Below, piece after piece: positions 16,094-26,677 of a stretch of DNA of 43,016 nucleotides; the first letter of the stretch is position 1, and each line of letters starts with the position of its first letter. Under the pieces are notes generated by a model. That model had not been told where the DNA came from and did no database searches. It was given only the letters and a program-made list of their open reading frames with translations. The DNA comes from Allomuricauda sp. TMED12. GTDB lineage: Bacteria > Bacteroidota > Bacteroidia > Flavobacteriales > Flavobacteriaceae. The stretch is from the NCBI GenBank assembly GCA_002167435.2, contig NHBR02000077.1, forward strand, positions 1 through 43,016, in the 5' to 3' direction. The position numbers were made by a program, and so were the translations under genes.

Positions 16094-19000
16094 TTAAAAT
16101 TGCAATTGATATTTACTTAGAAAAGATTCCAAATCTTTGCATTTCAGAGCCTCTTTTTTAAATACTGTTGGGGTCATTTTAAACTGTTCTTTAAAACATT
16201 TGGAAAAATATCGTGTATCATTGAATCCAACAGCAAAACAAGCTTCAGATATATTGTAATTACTTTTGACTATTAGGATAGCAGCCTTTTTTAACCGTAA
16301 TAATTTGAGCATATCTACAATTGTTTTCCCGGTTAAGGTTTGACATTTTCTATAAATACTTGAATAACTCATGTTCATGTATTCGGAGAGTTCCTCTAAT
16401 TTAAAATCAGGATTATCCATTTTAGAATTTAAATTTGATATGAATTTTTCCAAAAACTCAACATCTTTTGATTTATTTGGATTATTGGATGGTGTGCTCA
16501 GGTATTGTAGACTTGCTTTGGAGAATATTTTTTTATTCTGGACCAATATGTTGTGTACTTTTAATTGCAATACCTTAATATCAAAAGGTTTTTGCATAAA
16601 CTCGATCGCACCATACTTTAAACCCCTCAGTTTATGGCTTGTGGTATTCTTGGCCGTTAAAAATATAATTGGAATATGCGAAACATCTCTGTTCTTTTGA
16701 AGAATTTTACACATTTCCAAACCATCCATAACAGGCATGGAAATATCAGAAATTATCATATCAGGCAAGTTGTCCCTAACAATTTGCAAACCTTCTTTAC
16801 CATTATATGCCCCATAAACGTTATAGTCTTCATTGAAAACCTCGCTTAGAAAATGTAGCATCTCAAAATTATCCTCAACAATTAAGATGGAATCTCTGTT
16901 GGTCTTATTTTTAGCTTGCTTAAGTTTCAAAGGGAGATTCTTGGGGTTTTGTTCTATGGGTTTATAATCTATAATTTCATCTACCTTGTATCTATTTTTA
17001 TCCATAGGTAAAGAAATAGTAAAGCATGTTCCTTTATCAAGTTTTGAATGGACACTTATTTCACCTTTATGCAAGTTGATTAACTCTTTAACGAATGCCA
17101 GGCCAATCCCCATACCTTTATTATGATCAACCTTTTTAGATCGATAAAATAGTTTGAATATATCTTCATACTCTTTTTTTGAAATACCATAACCAGTGTC
17201 CTCAATAGAAATCAAGAACATATTATTTTTTTGGTCTAATTGGGTTTTCATGACGATTGATCCTTCCTGTGGTGTATATTTAAAAGCATTTGAGAGCAAA
17301 TTATAGACTATATGTTCCAGTAATTCAATGTCTACCCATAACATGAACTGTTCGGAGAAATTTTGAATTTCGAAATCTATTTTTTTAAATCTAGCTTGCT
17401 CTTTAAATGATTCTGAAATTTCTTTTAATTCTTTTACAATATCTCGATACGACACTTTTAACTTTAGTCGACCGATTTCCTTATTTCTAATTGTTGTTAA
17501 TTGTTTAGTGATTCTTGAAAGCCTTTTCGCATTATTAAAAATGATTTTCAAACGTTGGTTTAGGATAAAATCAGTTTTTCCATTTTGTGACTTTTTCAGA
17601 ATGTCTTCAATTGGCCCAATAATTAGAGATAATGGGGTTTGTATTTCATGTGACATTTTGGAAAAAAAGTCCATCTTCTCATAATAGCTTTTTGTCTCTT
17701 CTTCATTTTTGATTTTTTGAAGAAGAAGATTTTTTCTTAACAGAAACCATCTATAGATACTATACCCAAGTAAAGAAAGAATCATAGCATAAAATAAATA
17801 GGCTAACGGATGTTTCCATATTGGTGGTTTTACACGTATTGCTATTGATTTTGAAGGGATGTTCCAATTTTCCTTGGACGTTGATGCTTTTACTTCAAAG
17901 GTGTAGTTCCCCCATGGAATATTTGTAAAGGTGGCTATTCTGTTGTTTCCTGAGATATTCCATTCATCATTAAAGCCTTTGAGTCTATACGCATAAAAAT
18001 AATTTGGGTTTAAAATATTCCCGAAAACCGAGAATTTAAAAGAAAAAGAAGATTGTCCATTTTCTAAAATAATCTTATCCGTACCATCAAAACCATTTTT
18101 GATTTGTTCGGGAATAATTGTCGTTGCTGGTTTATTGAGTATTTCAATGGCATCAATACGAAGCTTTGAAGTATTGCTATCCTTTGAAATATTCTTTGGG
18201 TTAAAACCATCAACCCCATTGATTCCGCCAAAATATAGAGTTCCCGATTTATCTTTAAACGCACTTCTTTGTATATAATAGTCGCTATAGAAACCATCTG
18301 TTTTTGTGAATTTCATCAAACTGGAATCCTGTATGTTGAAATTCCAAATCCCATTATTAGAACCCAGCCAAAGATTTTTTGAATTTTCCATCAGAATGGA
18401 ATGAAAACTTACATCATCAAGGGATTTAAGGTTTTCGAAGTTCCTATATGATTTATCCAGAGTGTTGAAATAGTGCACGCTTCCATCTAAATCAACTAAC
18501 CATAAACCATCTTCACCATCAGAAGCCATGGAAACAATTGATGAATACCCTGTTTTTTGAGTGTATGGTAGATTTTCAAAGAATGATTCGTTAAATTTTC
18601 CCAAATCAGTCACTTCGTTAAACATAAAAAGCCCCCCTCCATCAGTCCCAACCCATATTCTATTGTGAGAATCTTCAGCAATAGATCTTAGCAATTCACC
18701 ACTCAGGCCTTTCTTCCCAAACTCAAACGTTGCAATTTTTTCCTTGTCGGAATTGAATATTTGCAATGAAATATCTGAACCTACCCAAATTCGGCCTTTG
18801 GAATCCAAAAAGGTAGTCAAGATATCTGTTGCCTCTTTTCCTTTAGGATTGGAGATGGATATTTTAGAAAATTTATCGCTTTTGGAATTATAATACCACA
18901 AACCATTTTTATATGTCCCTATCCAAATGTTGCCCCTGCCATCTTCAGTAATGGTCTGTATATAATAGCCCTCGTAAGATTCGTTGTCAATAAGAAATTG

Positions 19001-20161
19001 CTGCTCTTCACCGGAAATAAGATTTTTTTTGGTCAATCCCTTTCCATCGGTTCCAACCCACAAATTATTGGCAGAATCTTTTAACAATGAGTAGACTCGG
19101 GCAGAAACGTTTCCTTTTAGCCCATTATAGTGAAAGATCTTGTTAATACTATTTATCAGTATATTTATATCTCCATAATTAGAAATGATCCATAAATTCT
19201 TGTTGGAATCTTGATAGATATTTATTATGGAATTGGTACTTAAAGAAAATTGGTTGAGGGGTGTGTGTCTAAATTGCTTAATGCTGCCATTGTTCGGATT
19301 GATTTTATAGAGCCCCTCCCCATCTGAACCTGCCCAAATATTTCCATAATGATCGCAAAAAAGAGAAAGAATCATGTCATTCTTCAACACATCAACCTTG
19401 TCTCTAAAATATGATTGCTTCTTGAATTGGTTTTGGGCAGCATGATATTTATAAAGCCCCATATATTCAGTTCCAATCCATAAATCTTTATTCTTGTCCA
19501 AGGTTAAATATATTATACCCGGACGATTGTTAAAGGGACCATTTATCTGAACTAATTTGTCATTTACATATTCATATAATTTTCCATTATTGGTACTTAT
19601 ATATAAATGTTCTTTATCCAAAACCTCCAAATCAACAATTTCACCTTTTAGAGGTTCAGTCTTCGGCAAAGAAACAGCGAGCTCTATTTTTTGTGTTTCA
19701 TTATTAAAGAAATAGATGGTATTCGAATAGTCTATTAGCCATAAAGAATTCTTTTTTATAAAAAACTTATTTATACGTATATCCTTGTCAGATTCTAATA
19801 GGTTGTGATTTAAGAGAGAGAAACATCCATTATTTTTTAAGCTGGATAGCAACCCATTTTTTGATAGGACCAGTACATTATTGGTGTTAGGATTTAAACC
19901 AATTTTTTCTACTTCGTCATCAATATTACTTTGCTGGAAAATTGAATCTATGGGGTAAGAAGCAAAATCATAGCCATCATATTTTAAGACTCCTTTTTTT
20001 TGGGACATCCATATGTACCCCAAACTATCTTCAACAATATTTTTTATGGTTCGATAGCCGCTTTTGGTTTTAGGTGCTATGTGGAAAAAAGGCGTCTCAT
20101 TTTGTGCGCTCAATCCCATAGTAGATAAGCAGGCCAAAAGCAATAAATATATTCTCATCAT
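16094..20161 (-). CDS. Hybrid two-component system sensor/regulator (HTCS)
   Basis: 1355 residues in the full HTCS order: signal peptide (MMRIYLLLLACLSTMGLSAQ), periplasmic two-bladed propeller region of Reg_prop repeats (about 25-690, many DxxGNIWIGT-like repeats), Y_Y_Y domain (about 700-770, FTNIPWGNYTFEVKAS), membrane helix (about 784-804), HisKA with FFSKMSHEIQTPLSLI and phospho-acceptor His838, HATPase_c (about 940-1065, with GMGIGLAFVKELINLHKGEI), receiver domain (about 1092-1205, with Asp1139 in ISDISMPVMDG), and AraC-type HTH (about 1250-1345, ending FKEQFKMTPTVFKKE). HTCS proteins bind an oligosaccharide in the periplasm and activate the adjacent PUL. It is divergent from susC at 20494, so it very likely controls that operon. 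Confidence 0.96.
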   Translation of the reverse strand: MMRIYLLLLACLSTMGLSAQNETPFFHIAPKTKSGYRTIKNIVEDSLGYIWMSQKKGVLKYDGYDFASYPIDSIFQQSNIDDEVEKIGLNPNTNNVLVLSKNGLLSSLKNNGCFSLLNHNLLESDKDIRINKFFIKKNSLWLIDYSNTIYFFNNETQKIELAVSLPKTEPLKGEIVDLEVLDKEHLYISTNNGKLYEYVNDKLVQINGPFNNRPGIIYLTLDKNKDLWIGTEYMGLYKYHAAQNQFKKQSYFRDKVDVLKNDMILSLFCDHYGNIWAGSDGEGLYKINPNNGSIKQFRHTPLNQFSLSTNSIINIYQDSNKNLWIISNYGDINILINSINKIFHYNGLKGNVSARVYSLLKDSANNLWVGTDGKGLTKKNLISGEEQQFLIDNESYEGYYIQTITEDGRGNIWIGTYKNGLWYYNSKSDKFSKISISNPKGKEATDILTTFLDSKGRIWVGSDISLQIFNSDKEKIATFEFGKKGLSGELLRSIAEDSHNRIWVGTDGGGLFMFNEVTDLGKFNESFFENLPYTQKTGYSSIVSMASDGEDGLWLVDLDGSVHYFNTLDKSYRNFENLKSLDDVSFHSILMENSKNLWLGSNNGIWNFNIQDSSLMKFTKTDGFYSDYYIQRSAFKDKSGTLYFGGINGVDGFNPKNISKDSNTSKLRIDAIEILNKPATTIIPEQIKNGFDGTDKIILENGQSSFSFKFSVFGNILNPNYFYAYRLKGFNDEWNISGNNRIATFTNIPWGNYTFEVKASTSKENWNIPSKSIAIRVKPPIWKHPLAYLFYAMILSLLGYSIYRWFLLRKNLLLQKIKNEEETKSYYEKMDFFSKMSHEIQTPLSLIIGPIEDILKKSQNGKTDFILNQRLKIIFNNAKRLSRITKQLTTIRNKEIGRLKLKVSYRDIVKELKEISESFKEQARFKKIDFEIQNFSEQFMLWVDIELLEHIVYNLLSNAFKYTPQEGSIVMKTQLDQKNNMFLISIEDTGYGISKKEYEDIFKLFYRSKKVDHNKGMGIGLAFVKELINLHKGEISVHSKLDKGTCFTISLPMDKNRYKVDEIIDYKPIEQNPKNLPLKLKQAKNKTNRDSILIVEDNFEMLHFLSEVFNEDYNVYGAYNGKEGLQIVRDNLPDMIISDISMPVMDGLEMCKILQKNRDVSHIPIIFLTAKNTTSHKLRGLKYGAIEFMQKPFDIKVLQLKVHNILVQNKKIFSKASLQYLSTPSNNPNKSKDVEFLEKFISNLNSKMDNPDFKLEELSEYMNMSYSSIYRKCQTLTGKTIVDMLKLLRLKKAAILIVKSNYNISEACFAVGFNDTRYFSKCFKEQFKMTPTVFKKEALKCKDLESFLSKYQLQF

Positions 20162-20493
20162 TTATTGGGCATTTGAAGACAATTGTAATTTGTCAAATTG
20201 ATTAACACCATGATTACAAAACAAATATAGCTTTTATTGACTTGTGCTTTCCTCAACTTTTAATCAAAATCATATATAAATACCTGATAATGTGATTATT
20301 GCATATTTCGTTTTGGCTGGGGGTAATTACAAATACTGATTTGACTAACCAATTTGCAGAAATTTTACCACTTCCTTCGTGGCTTGATAAGCTAATTTCA
20401 TCCCAGAATTTTTTAGTGCACAAATACGAAAGATTTTAACCAACCAAACAATCATGATTATTATCAATCTATTAAAACTACTAAACTAACAAG
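20162..20493. promoter_or_regulatory. Divergent HTCS/susC promoter region
   Basis: 332 bp between divergent starts, with no gene in it. On the minus strand TATATTTG at 20229-20222 fits the Bacteroidota -7 element TAnnTTTG and lies 60 bp before the HTCS ATG; no well-spaced TTTG -33 partner was found. No exact -7 element was found on the plus strand for susC. The AraC-type domain of the HTCS probably binds here, but no clear repeated operator was recognised. Confidence 0.5.
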
Positions 20494-23400
20494 ATGAAAG
20501 AAAAACTGCTTAAAATTTTATTTGTTGCAATGTTTGTTTTTTGTGCCCGAGCACAAGGGCAAACACAAAACATTACTGGGATAGTTGCAGATCAAGATGG
20601 CGGCCCATTAATGGGGGCGTCAGTAATCGTTAAAGGCACCGATCACGGTGTTATGTCTGACCTTGATGGAAGCTATTCCATTGAAGCCAATGAGGGAGAT
20701 ATTCTAGTATTTTCATTTATTGGATTTACAACGAAAGAAGTTAAAATCAATAGACAAACTACAATAAATGTTACACTGGAAGAAGCGTTAAACCAATTAG
20801 ACGAGGTAGTGATTATTGGTTATGGGAATGTTAAAAAAGAGGATTTAACGGGATCCGTTACTGTTTTATCACAGGATGAATTCAATACGGGCCCATCCGC
20901 GGGTCTCGAAAATCTCATTCAAGGTAGAGCCACTGGAGTTCAAATTACATCAGCCAGTTCAGAACCGGGAGGAGAATTGTTGGTTAGGATTAGAGGTAAC
21001 AATTCCGTTAATAGTAACAATAATCCCCTATATGTGGTGGATGGATTTCCTATGGAATCGTTGTCAAATAGTATTAACCCTGCGGATATCGAAAGCGTTA
21101 GTGTTTTAAAGGATGCTTCGGCAACTGCAATATATGGGACAAGAGGAGCTAATGGAGTAGTGATTATAACAACTAAGAGAGGGAAAAAGGGGAAATCCTC
21201 AATTTCATATTCTGGTAATTATTCTATACAAAAAGCCGATATCACTGCCTATGATTTTCTGAACAGTGTTGATTATGCCAACATTAAAAATAAGATAGAT
21301 ATTACGAACGGGATAGAACCGACTTACTCCTCGGAAGCTATCAATAGAATTGAAGAATTAGGACTGAGTACTAATTGGATGGAAGAGGCTTTTACTACAG
21401 GTTCTACATCCGAACACCAATTATCGGTAAGAGGTGGTAACGAAAACACAGCTATGTTCTTCAGTGCTGGCGCATTTTTATGGGACGGGGTTGTAAAGAA
21501 TACTTCTTTTGATCGGTTTACATTACGTTTAAATGCGGATCAGAGCTTATTAGAAGGTAAGATGAAGGTTGGAATCAATACCTCATTATCTGCAACAGAG
21601 AGTGATTTTTTGGGGTTCTCAGCAAATTCATTGCAAGACAATATTTTACGAGGACTTTTTAGAGCAAATCCCATTGTACCAACATCAGAAGCATTTGAAG
21701 GATTGTCAACTGAGGATAAAGCTCTATTGTTTAACAACACTAGGCCAATTAGTCCATTGCAAACACAGGAAATAATGGATAACCAAGGCAGCAATTATTA
21801 TGTTTTATCCAATGCATTCATTGAAACTTCAATTTTCAAAGATCTCGTATATAAAATTCGTGGAGGAGCAAGGGTTGTAAACCAAAAAACAAGACAATTC
21901 TTACCTTCTTATTCAACTTTGGTGGCATCATCATTGGAACCGGGAGCTGCTAGACAAAGTCATTTGCTCTATAAATACTATACTCTTGAAAATATACTTA
22001 CTTATAACAAGGTTTTTGACAAACATCATATAAATGCGGTATTAGGCTATACACACGAATGGGGTGAGTCGGAATACCTATCCGCAGGTGCCAAAGATTT
22101 CACAACGGATGCACTTAGCTTTTATAGTTTGCAGGGTGGGGCAACTATTTTACCTCCTAATTCTTATATAGCTTCCAACGAGTTGGTATCTTATTTATCC
22201 AGAGTCAACTATGTCTATGATGATCGATATTTATTAACTCTTACATTAAGAAGAGATGGTTCTTCAAAATTTGGTGAGGGAAACAAATGGGGAAATTTTC
22301 CGGCTGGCGCCATAGCTTGGAATGTTCATAATGAATCATTTTTCAAAAGTGAGGTTGTTTCAAGGCTGAAGTTGAGATCTAGTTTTGGAATTACTGGAAA
22401 TGAAAGATTTCGAATAGGTTTGGGGCAAAGTACTTTTTCTCCCTCTGCTCCCGTCACTACCGATGGTACCAATTTGTCAATAGGGACTATTTCTTCAAGA
22501 GTCGGAAACAGTGATTTACAATGGGAGGAAACTAAAAAACTGGATGTTGGTATTGAATTAGGCTTGTTTGATAATAGGTTGACTATGGAACTGGGCGGAT
22601 ATAAAAACAATACAACCAAATTATTGTTACAAAAAACTTTGGAGCCTTCAAGTGGTGTTGCGTCTATTTTAACAAATGCCGGTGAAATTGAAAATAAAGG
22701 TATCGAGTTAAGCCTCAATTTTAACCAAAGGTTCAATAATGGATTAAGCTGGACTTCTAACTTGGCTTTTTCGCAGAATGAAAATGAAGTTGTTGAATTG
22801 GTATTGCCTGAAGGAGCAGATTTTATACCGGGAGATCAAGCAAGAATTGATGGTTTGGTATTTGGATCCTATTCAGTTTTAAAGGAGGGCCTACCTGTTG
22901 GATCTATATACGGCTATAGATTTGAAGGAATATTACAGCCAGGACAAACATCGGATGCCCAGCCTCAGGCCCAGGCGGGAGACCCCTTGTTTAAAGATAT
23001 CAATGGTGATGGTCAGATAACAGGAGAGGATAAAGAACTTATCGGTAATGGATATGCCAAATACAATGTAGGGTTTAACAACTCATTTAATTACAAGAAC
23101 TTCACTTTGTCACTTTTCTTCACTGGTGTTTTTGATGTTGATAAACTAAACGGGAATAACATAATTGGTTATCAGTATAATACATTGGAATTAGCAAAAG
23201 AAAGATGGACCCCGGACAATTTAAATGGTACTCTTCCACAAAGGCTATGGCAAGGAGATAGATGGGTCAATGATTATTTTGTTGAAGACGCTTCCTACAT
23301 TCGATTAAAGAATGTGACACTGTCTTATGATATTGATTCCAATGTTTTGGATAAAATAGGATTATCGTATTTACAGCTAAGCTTATCGGGCACCAACTTA

Positions 23401-23547
23401 TTGACTTGGGACAGTTATTCAGGTTTTGACCCAGAAGTAAACTCAAAAAGAGACGCAGGTACAAACCTTAATACAGGAGCAGGTTTGGATGCCTATGCAT
23501 ATCCTAATCAAAAGTCTTTCACACTTGGTTTTAAAATTGGAATTTAA
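20494..23547 (+). CDS. SusC/RagA family TonB-linked outer-membrane transporter (GlcNAc-glycan PUL)
   Basis: 1017 residues with a signal peptide (MKEKLLKILFVAMFVFCARA, QG), a carboxypeptidase-like domain (ITGIVADQDGGPLMGASVIV, about 26-100), the SusC signature LDEVVIIGYGNVKKEDLTGS, plug-domain blocks (VRIRGNNSVNSNNNPLYVVD, VLKDASATAIYGTRGANGVV) and a long barrel that ends TLGFKIGI. It imports oligosaccharides with the SusD encoded 15 bp downstream. It is the first gene of the plus-strand operon under the divergent HTCS. The length and all key blocks are normal for the family. The context of GH20, NagB and GlcNAc kinase points to an amino-sugar oligosaccharide as cargo. Confidence 0.96.
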   Translation: MKEKLLKILFVAMFVFCARAQGQTQNITGIVADQDGGPLMGASVIVKGTDHGVMSDLDGSYSIEANEGDILVFSFIGFTTKEVKINRQTTINVTLEEALNQLDEVVIIGYGNVKKEDLTGSVTVLSQDEFNTGPSAGLENLIQGRATGVQITSASSEPGGELLVRIRGNNSVNSNNNPLYVVDGFPMESLSNSINPADIESVSVLKDASATAIYGTRGANGVVIITTKRGKKGKSSISYSGNYSIQKADITAYDFLNSVDYANIKNKIDITNGIEPTYSSEAINRIEELGLSTNWMEEAFTTGSTSEHQLSVRGGNENTAMFFSAGAFLWDGVVKNTSFDRFTLRLNADQSLLEGKMKVGINTSLSATESDFLGFSANSLQDNILRGLFRANPIVPTSEAFEGLSTEDKALLFNNTRPISPLQTQEIMDNQGSNYYVLSNAFIETSIFKDLVYKIRGGARVVNQKTRQFLPSYSTLVASSLEPGAARQSHLLYKYYTLENILTYNKVFDKHHINAVLGYTHEWGESEYLSAGAKDFTTDALSFYSLQGGATILPPNSYIASNELVSYLSRVNYVYDDRYLLTLTLRRDGSSKFGEGNKWGNFPAGAIAWNVHNESFFKSEVVSRLKLRSSFGITGNERFRIGLGQSTFSPSAPVTTDGTNLSIGTISSRVGNSDLQWEETKKLDVGIELGLFDNRLTMELGGYKNNTTKLLLQKTLEPSSGVASILTNAGEIENKGIELSLNFNQRFNNGLSWTSNLAFSQNENEVVELVLPEGADFIPGDQARIDGLVFGSYSVLKEGLPVGSIYGYRFEGILQPGQTSDAQPQAQAGDPLFKDINGDGQITGEDKELIGNGYAKYNVGFNNSFNYKNFTLSLFFTGVFDVDKLNGNNIIGYQYNTLELAKERWTPDNLNGTLPQRLWQGDRWVNDYFVEDASYIRLKNVTLSYDIDSNVLDKIGLSYLQLSLSGTNLLTWDSYSGFDPEVNSKRDAGTNLNTGAGLDAYAYPNQKSFTLGFKIGI

Positions 23548-23562
23548 AGTAAAAAAAATATT

Positions 23563-25065
23563 ATGAATAAAAAGAATTTATTTAAAGCAATAATGCTCTA
23601 TGCATGTTCGATGATTTTTCTTTTGACATCGAGCTCTTGTGAAAATGATTTGACCGAAGAATTGAAGAGTGAACTTTCTGAGTCCAGTATTAGTACTGAA
23701 AGTGATGCAGTAGCCTTGGTTGATGGTGTCTATAATGGCTTTCTTGATAGTGGCTGGGGATATTATGGTTCGGGTGTAATGGCAAGAGCAACAGATGGGA
23801 TTACAGACGTATTCGATGTTGGCGACGCTCCATATATAAATCTTGAGACCTATAATTGGAGCGATGAGAATATTATAGCCCCTCTTTGGAAGAGTATTTA
23901 CAAAGTTGTGGATAGGGCCAATTGGGCCATTGAGATAATAGAAGGAATGGACGAGAGTGTTTTTGAAGACGAATCCAAAAACTCATTGATAGCCGAGGCA
24001 AAGTTTTTAAGGGGATTGGCATACTTTGATTTGACCGGATTGTTTGGGGGGGTCCCATTAAAACTTGAACCTACAAAATCCGATGCTCCTGGTTTGCCTA
24101 GAAGTCCTATTGAAGAAGTCTATGCCCAAATTGAAGCAGATTTTGAATTTGCTATAAAGCATCTGCCGCAAACTACAAATACGCCAGGGGAAGCATCTAA
24201 AGGGGCGGCCTATGGATTATTGGCAAAAACACAGCTAAGACAATTGAAATGGGGTAAGGCTGGCGAAAACATAGATAATCTTATTGCATTAGGTGAGTAC
24301 GATTTGTTTACTGAAGATTCATTTTTAAAGTTGTTTTATGAATCAAATGTCCTTGATAATGAATTTATTTTCTCTATCCTTTCAATGGGCGAATCATATT
24401 ATGTAGCATCCAACCACCATCTTAAGTTTTTTACACCTTGGAATTATGACACAGGTTGGGCAATCGTTGGAATGCCTGTAGGAATTTATAATTCCATTGA
24501 ACCAGACGATGAAAGAAGAGAGGTTTATTTTGATGAATATCCGTTTCTGTATGGAGGAGAAATAAGGAGCGCCATTAACGAGTTTGGTTTTGCCATTAAT
24601 AGAAAATTTGGAAGTTTTAACAGAGATGTCACAGCACCTGGAACAGGTTATGCAGCGTACAAAAACTATGGTGTTTCAAAAATGGGCGTTCCCATATTAA
24701 GATATGCAGACGTACTATTGTTAAAGGCAGAAATTGAAAATGAATTAAATGGTCCTAATGGAGAGGCTTATAATGCAATCAATCAGGTTAGAAATAGATC
24801 AGGGTTGCCAAATCTTACAGAAGGCCTAAGCAAAGGAGCCTTTAGGAATGCGGTTCTCAAAGAACGTGCTATTGAATTGGCTGCAGAAGGGCATAGGAAA
24901 GATGATTTGATCAGACATGATTTGTTTGTTTCCACAATGAATCAGTATTTAAGTGATCAAGGTTACCCTGTCAATATTACCGCAGATCATAAGTTAATGC
25001 CAATCCCTCGTACAGAGTTAGACTTGAATCCCAATATGGAACCAAATCCATCTAACGGTTTTTAG
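23563..25065 (+). CDS. RagB/SusD family nutrient-binding outer-membrane lipoprotein (GlcNAc-glycan PUL)
   Basis: 500 residues with a lipoprotein signal (hydrophobic MLYACSMIFLLTSSSC, Cys at about 27). SusD features include AKFLRGLAYFDLTGLFGGVP in the TPR region, the segment ILRYADVLLLKAEIENEL at about residues 376-393 followed by AINQVRNRSGLP, and a terminal ERAIELAAEGHRKDDLIRHD block of the C-terminal SusD domain. It binds glycan at the SusC lid. It begins 15 bp after the susC stop and is followed by a strong hairpin at 25124-25157, which probably lowers expression of the genes downstream relative to susCD. Confidence 0.95.
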   Translation: MNKKNLFKAIMLYACSMIFLLTSSSCENDLTEELKSELSESSISTESDAVALVDGVYNGFLDSGWGYYGSGVMARATDGITDVFDVGDAPYINLETYNWSDENIIAPLWKSIYKVVDRANWAIEIIEGMDESVFEDESKNSLIAEAKFLRGLAYFDLTGLFGGVPLKLEPTKSDAPGLPRSPIEEVYAQIEADFEFAIKHLPQTTNTPGEASKGAAYGLLAKTQLRQLKWGKAGENIDNLIALGEYDLFTEDSFLKLFYESNVLDNEFIFSILSMGESYYVASNHHLKFFTPWNYDTGWAIVGMPVGIYNSIEPDDERREVYFDEYPFLYGGEIRSAINEFGFAINRKFGSFNRDVTAPGTGYAAYKNYGVSKMGVPILRYADVLLLKAEIENELNGPNGEAYNAINQVRNRSGLPNLTEGLSKGAFRNAVLKERAIELAAEGHRKDDLIRHDLFVSTMNQYLSDQGYPVNITADHKLMPIPRTELDLNPNMEPNPSNGF

Positions 25066-25123
25066 AGGTTCAACAAAATGTCATTTAAGTTTTAGTTATA
25101 GTTAATTTTTTTTTGAATTGTAG

Positions 25124-25157
25124 AGTATAGGCCTTTGTGCATATAAAGGCCTATACT
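25124..25157 (+). terminator. Hairpin between susD and the sulfotransferase operon (attenuator-like)
   Basis: A perfect 13 bp inverted repeat: AGTATAGGCCTTT (25124-25136) pairs with AAAGGCCTATACT (25145-25157) across an 8-base loop. The trailing sequence is ATTTACTC, so the U-tract is weak. It ends 20 bp before the arylsulfotransferase ATG. It may act as a partial terminator or as an mRNA-stabilising end for the abundant susCD message. Confidence 0.7.
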
Positions 25158-25177
25158 ATTTACTCAGGTAATATCCT

Positions 25178-26638
25178 ATGAAACATTATTTGGTCTTTTT
25201 TCTTTTCATAGTTATCCAACTCCTTAGTCTAGGTTGTGATCAGGGAACAAAACCTCAAATTGGCATTATCAAACTCAATTCAGTAAAAAATAACATACTC
25301 AAAATTGATATTGATGTACAAACCTCCAAAGATACCGATGCATATGTACAGTATTGGTGCTTTAATGATAATGAAAAAAAGGATTCAACTTTATTCTATT
25401 CTCCTATTTCAAGAAATAAAGATGACCACAACTTAAGATTGATTAATCTAAAGTTTAATACAAGCTATAATTTTAATGTTGTAGCCAAAAAAAATGGAAA
25501 TAAAAGAGTAAGTAAAACCTATTGTTTAAATACGGCCAAGGAAGCTCCATGGATTCCATATTATCCCGATAAAGACAGTATTGCTGCGGTAAATTTTGAT
25601 GGATACCTTCACTTTCATTCCAGACAGGTTCCAGGATACATGTTTATTATCGATGGTAAAGGGCAATTAGTTTCCTATCAAAAAAATGAGGCCAATTTCA
25701 AGGTCTCGAAATTTACGCATAAAGGTTCCTTGTTGGGAATATTGAGTTCAGATACTTTACACTTCACAAACGGAGAAAAAATTATTGAATATAATCAATT
25801 TGGAAGTGTGCTATTTGAAGCAGAAACAGGGAAGGATGGAATAGAAAAGTCCTTTCATCATGAGATTGATCTGGATGACAATGGTAATATCATGACACTT
25901 GTATATGAAGAAAAAATTATGGACTTATCGTCCTTAGGAGGCAAAACAAAGGATACGGTTAGGGGAGATGGTATTTTGGTCATTGATCATAATAAAGAAA
26001 TAGTATGGGAATGGTCAGTTTTTGATGTTATGGATCCATTGGGGGATGAGAAAATTTTGGAAAGCAAGAAAGATTGGTTGCATGCAAATTCTTTATTTAA
26101 AGACAAACAGGGTGATTATTATATTTCCTTTCGAAACATTAGCCAAATATGGAAAATCAATGGCAGAACGGGTGATATTATCTGGAAGTTGGGAGGGGAG
26201 GATGGTGATTTTGAAATACCGAAAGATGTTGTTTTTTCAGGTCAACATAATATCAGAATCAATGATAAAAATGAACTTACCTTACTTGATAACGGGAATA
26301 TGAGGTTCGAGCCTGGACGCATGCCTCGGCCTATAAATAATAGAGGGCAGGACATCAATGCAAATGCGAGGTCAAGATTGTTGAAACTCTCAATCGATAC
26401 TCTACAAATGAAAGTGACACCATTGGACAGTGTAACCTTTCCAAAAAGATATTTCACACACTCTCAGGGAAGTGCAGAATACATAAATGATAGCTTGGTT
26501 GTTTTTTGCAGTACAAATACCAATAGGATTTTATTCACAGACCAAAATGGTGAAATAGTTGGAAATATTCCTTTAGAATATTCCACATATAGAGTTCAAT
26601 ATCTCGAAGAACTGTACAGTACTGATTATGTAAAGTAA
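25178..26638 (+). CDS. Arylsulfotransferase (ASST)-family lipoprotein
   Basis: 486 residues with a lipoprotein signal (MKHYLVFFLFIVIQLLSLGC, Cys20). A short beta domain (about 25-125) precedes the ASST propeller. The four residues used by E. coli AssT (three His and one Arg) have plausible counterparts in the same order: H228 in FHHEIDLDDNG, H302 in DWLHANS, R319 in YISFRNIS and H357 in GQHNIR. The H302-to-R319 spacing of 17 is close to the 18 in AssT. ASST enzymes move sulfate from a phenolic sulfate ester to an acceptor via a sulfo-histidine, without PAPS, outside the cytoplasm. Here the natural donor could be a sulfated glycan or phenol; that is inference. It heads the tightly packed set with the ChrA, sulfotransferase and GH20 genes. 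Confidence 0.85.
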   Translation: MKHYLVFFLFIVIQLLSLGCDQGTKPQIGIIKLNSVKNNILKIDIDVQTSKDTDAYVQYWCFNDNEKKDSTLFYSPISRNKDDHNLRLINLKFNTSYNFNVVAKKNGNKRVSKTYCLNTAKEAPWIPYYPDKDSIAAVNFDGYLHFHSRQVPGYMFIIDGKGQLVSYQKNEANFKVSKFTHKGSLLGILSSDTLHFTNGEKIIEYNQFGSVLFEAETGKDGIEKSFHHEIDLDDNGNIMTLVYEEKIMDLSSLGGKTKDTVRGDGILVIDHNKEIVWEWSVFDVMDPLGDEKILESKKDWLHANSLFKDKQGDYYISFRNISQIWKINGRTGDIIWKLGGEDGDFEIPKDVVFSGQHNIRINDKNELTLLDNGNMRFEPGRMPRPINNRGQDINANARSRLLKLSIDTLQMKVTPLDSVTFPKRYFTHSQGSAEYINDSLVVFCSTNTNRILFTDQNGEIVGNIPLEYSTYRVQYLEELYSTDYVK

Positions 26639-26677
26639 CCATGTTAAGTGTAATTAAAGAATAGATCATTGGCAAGA

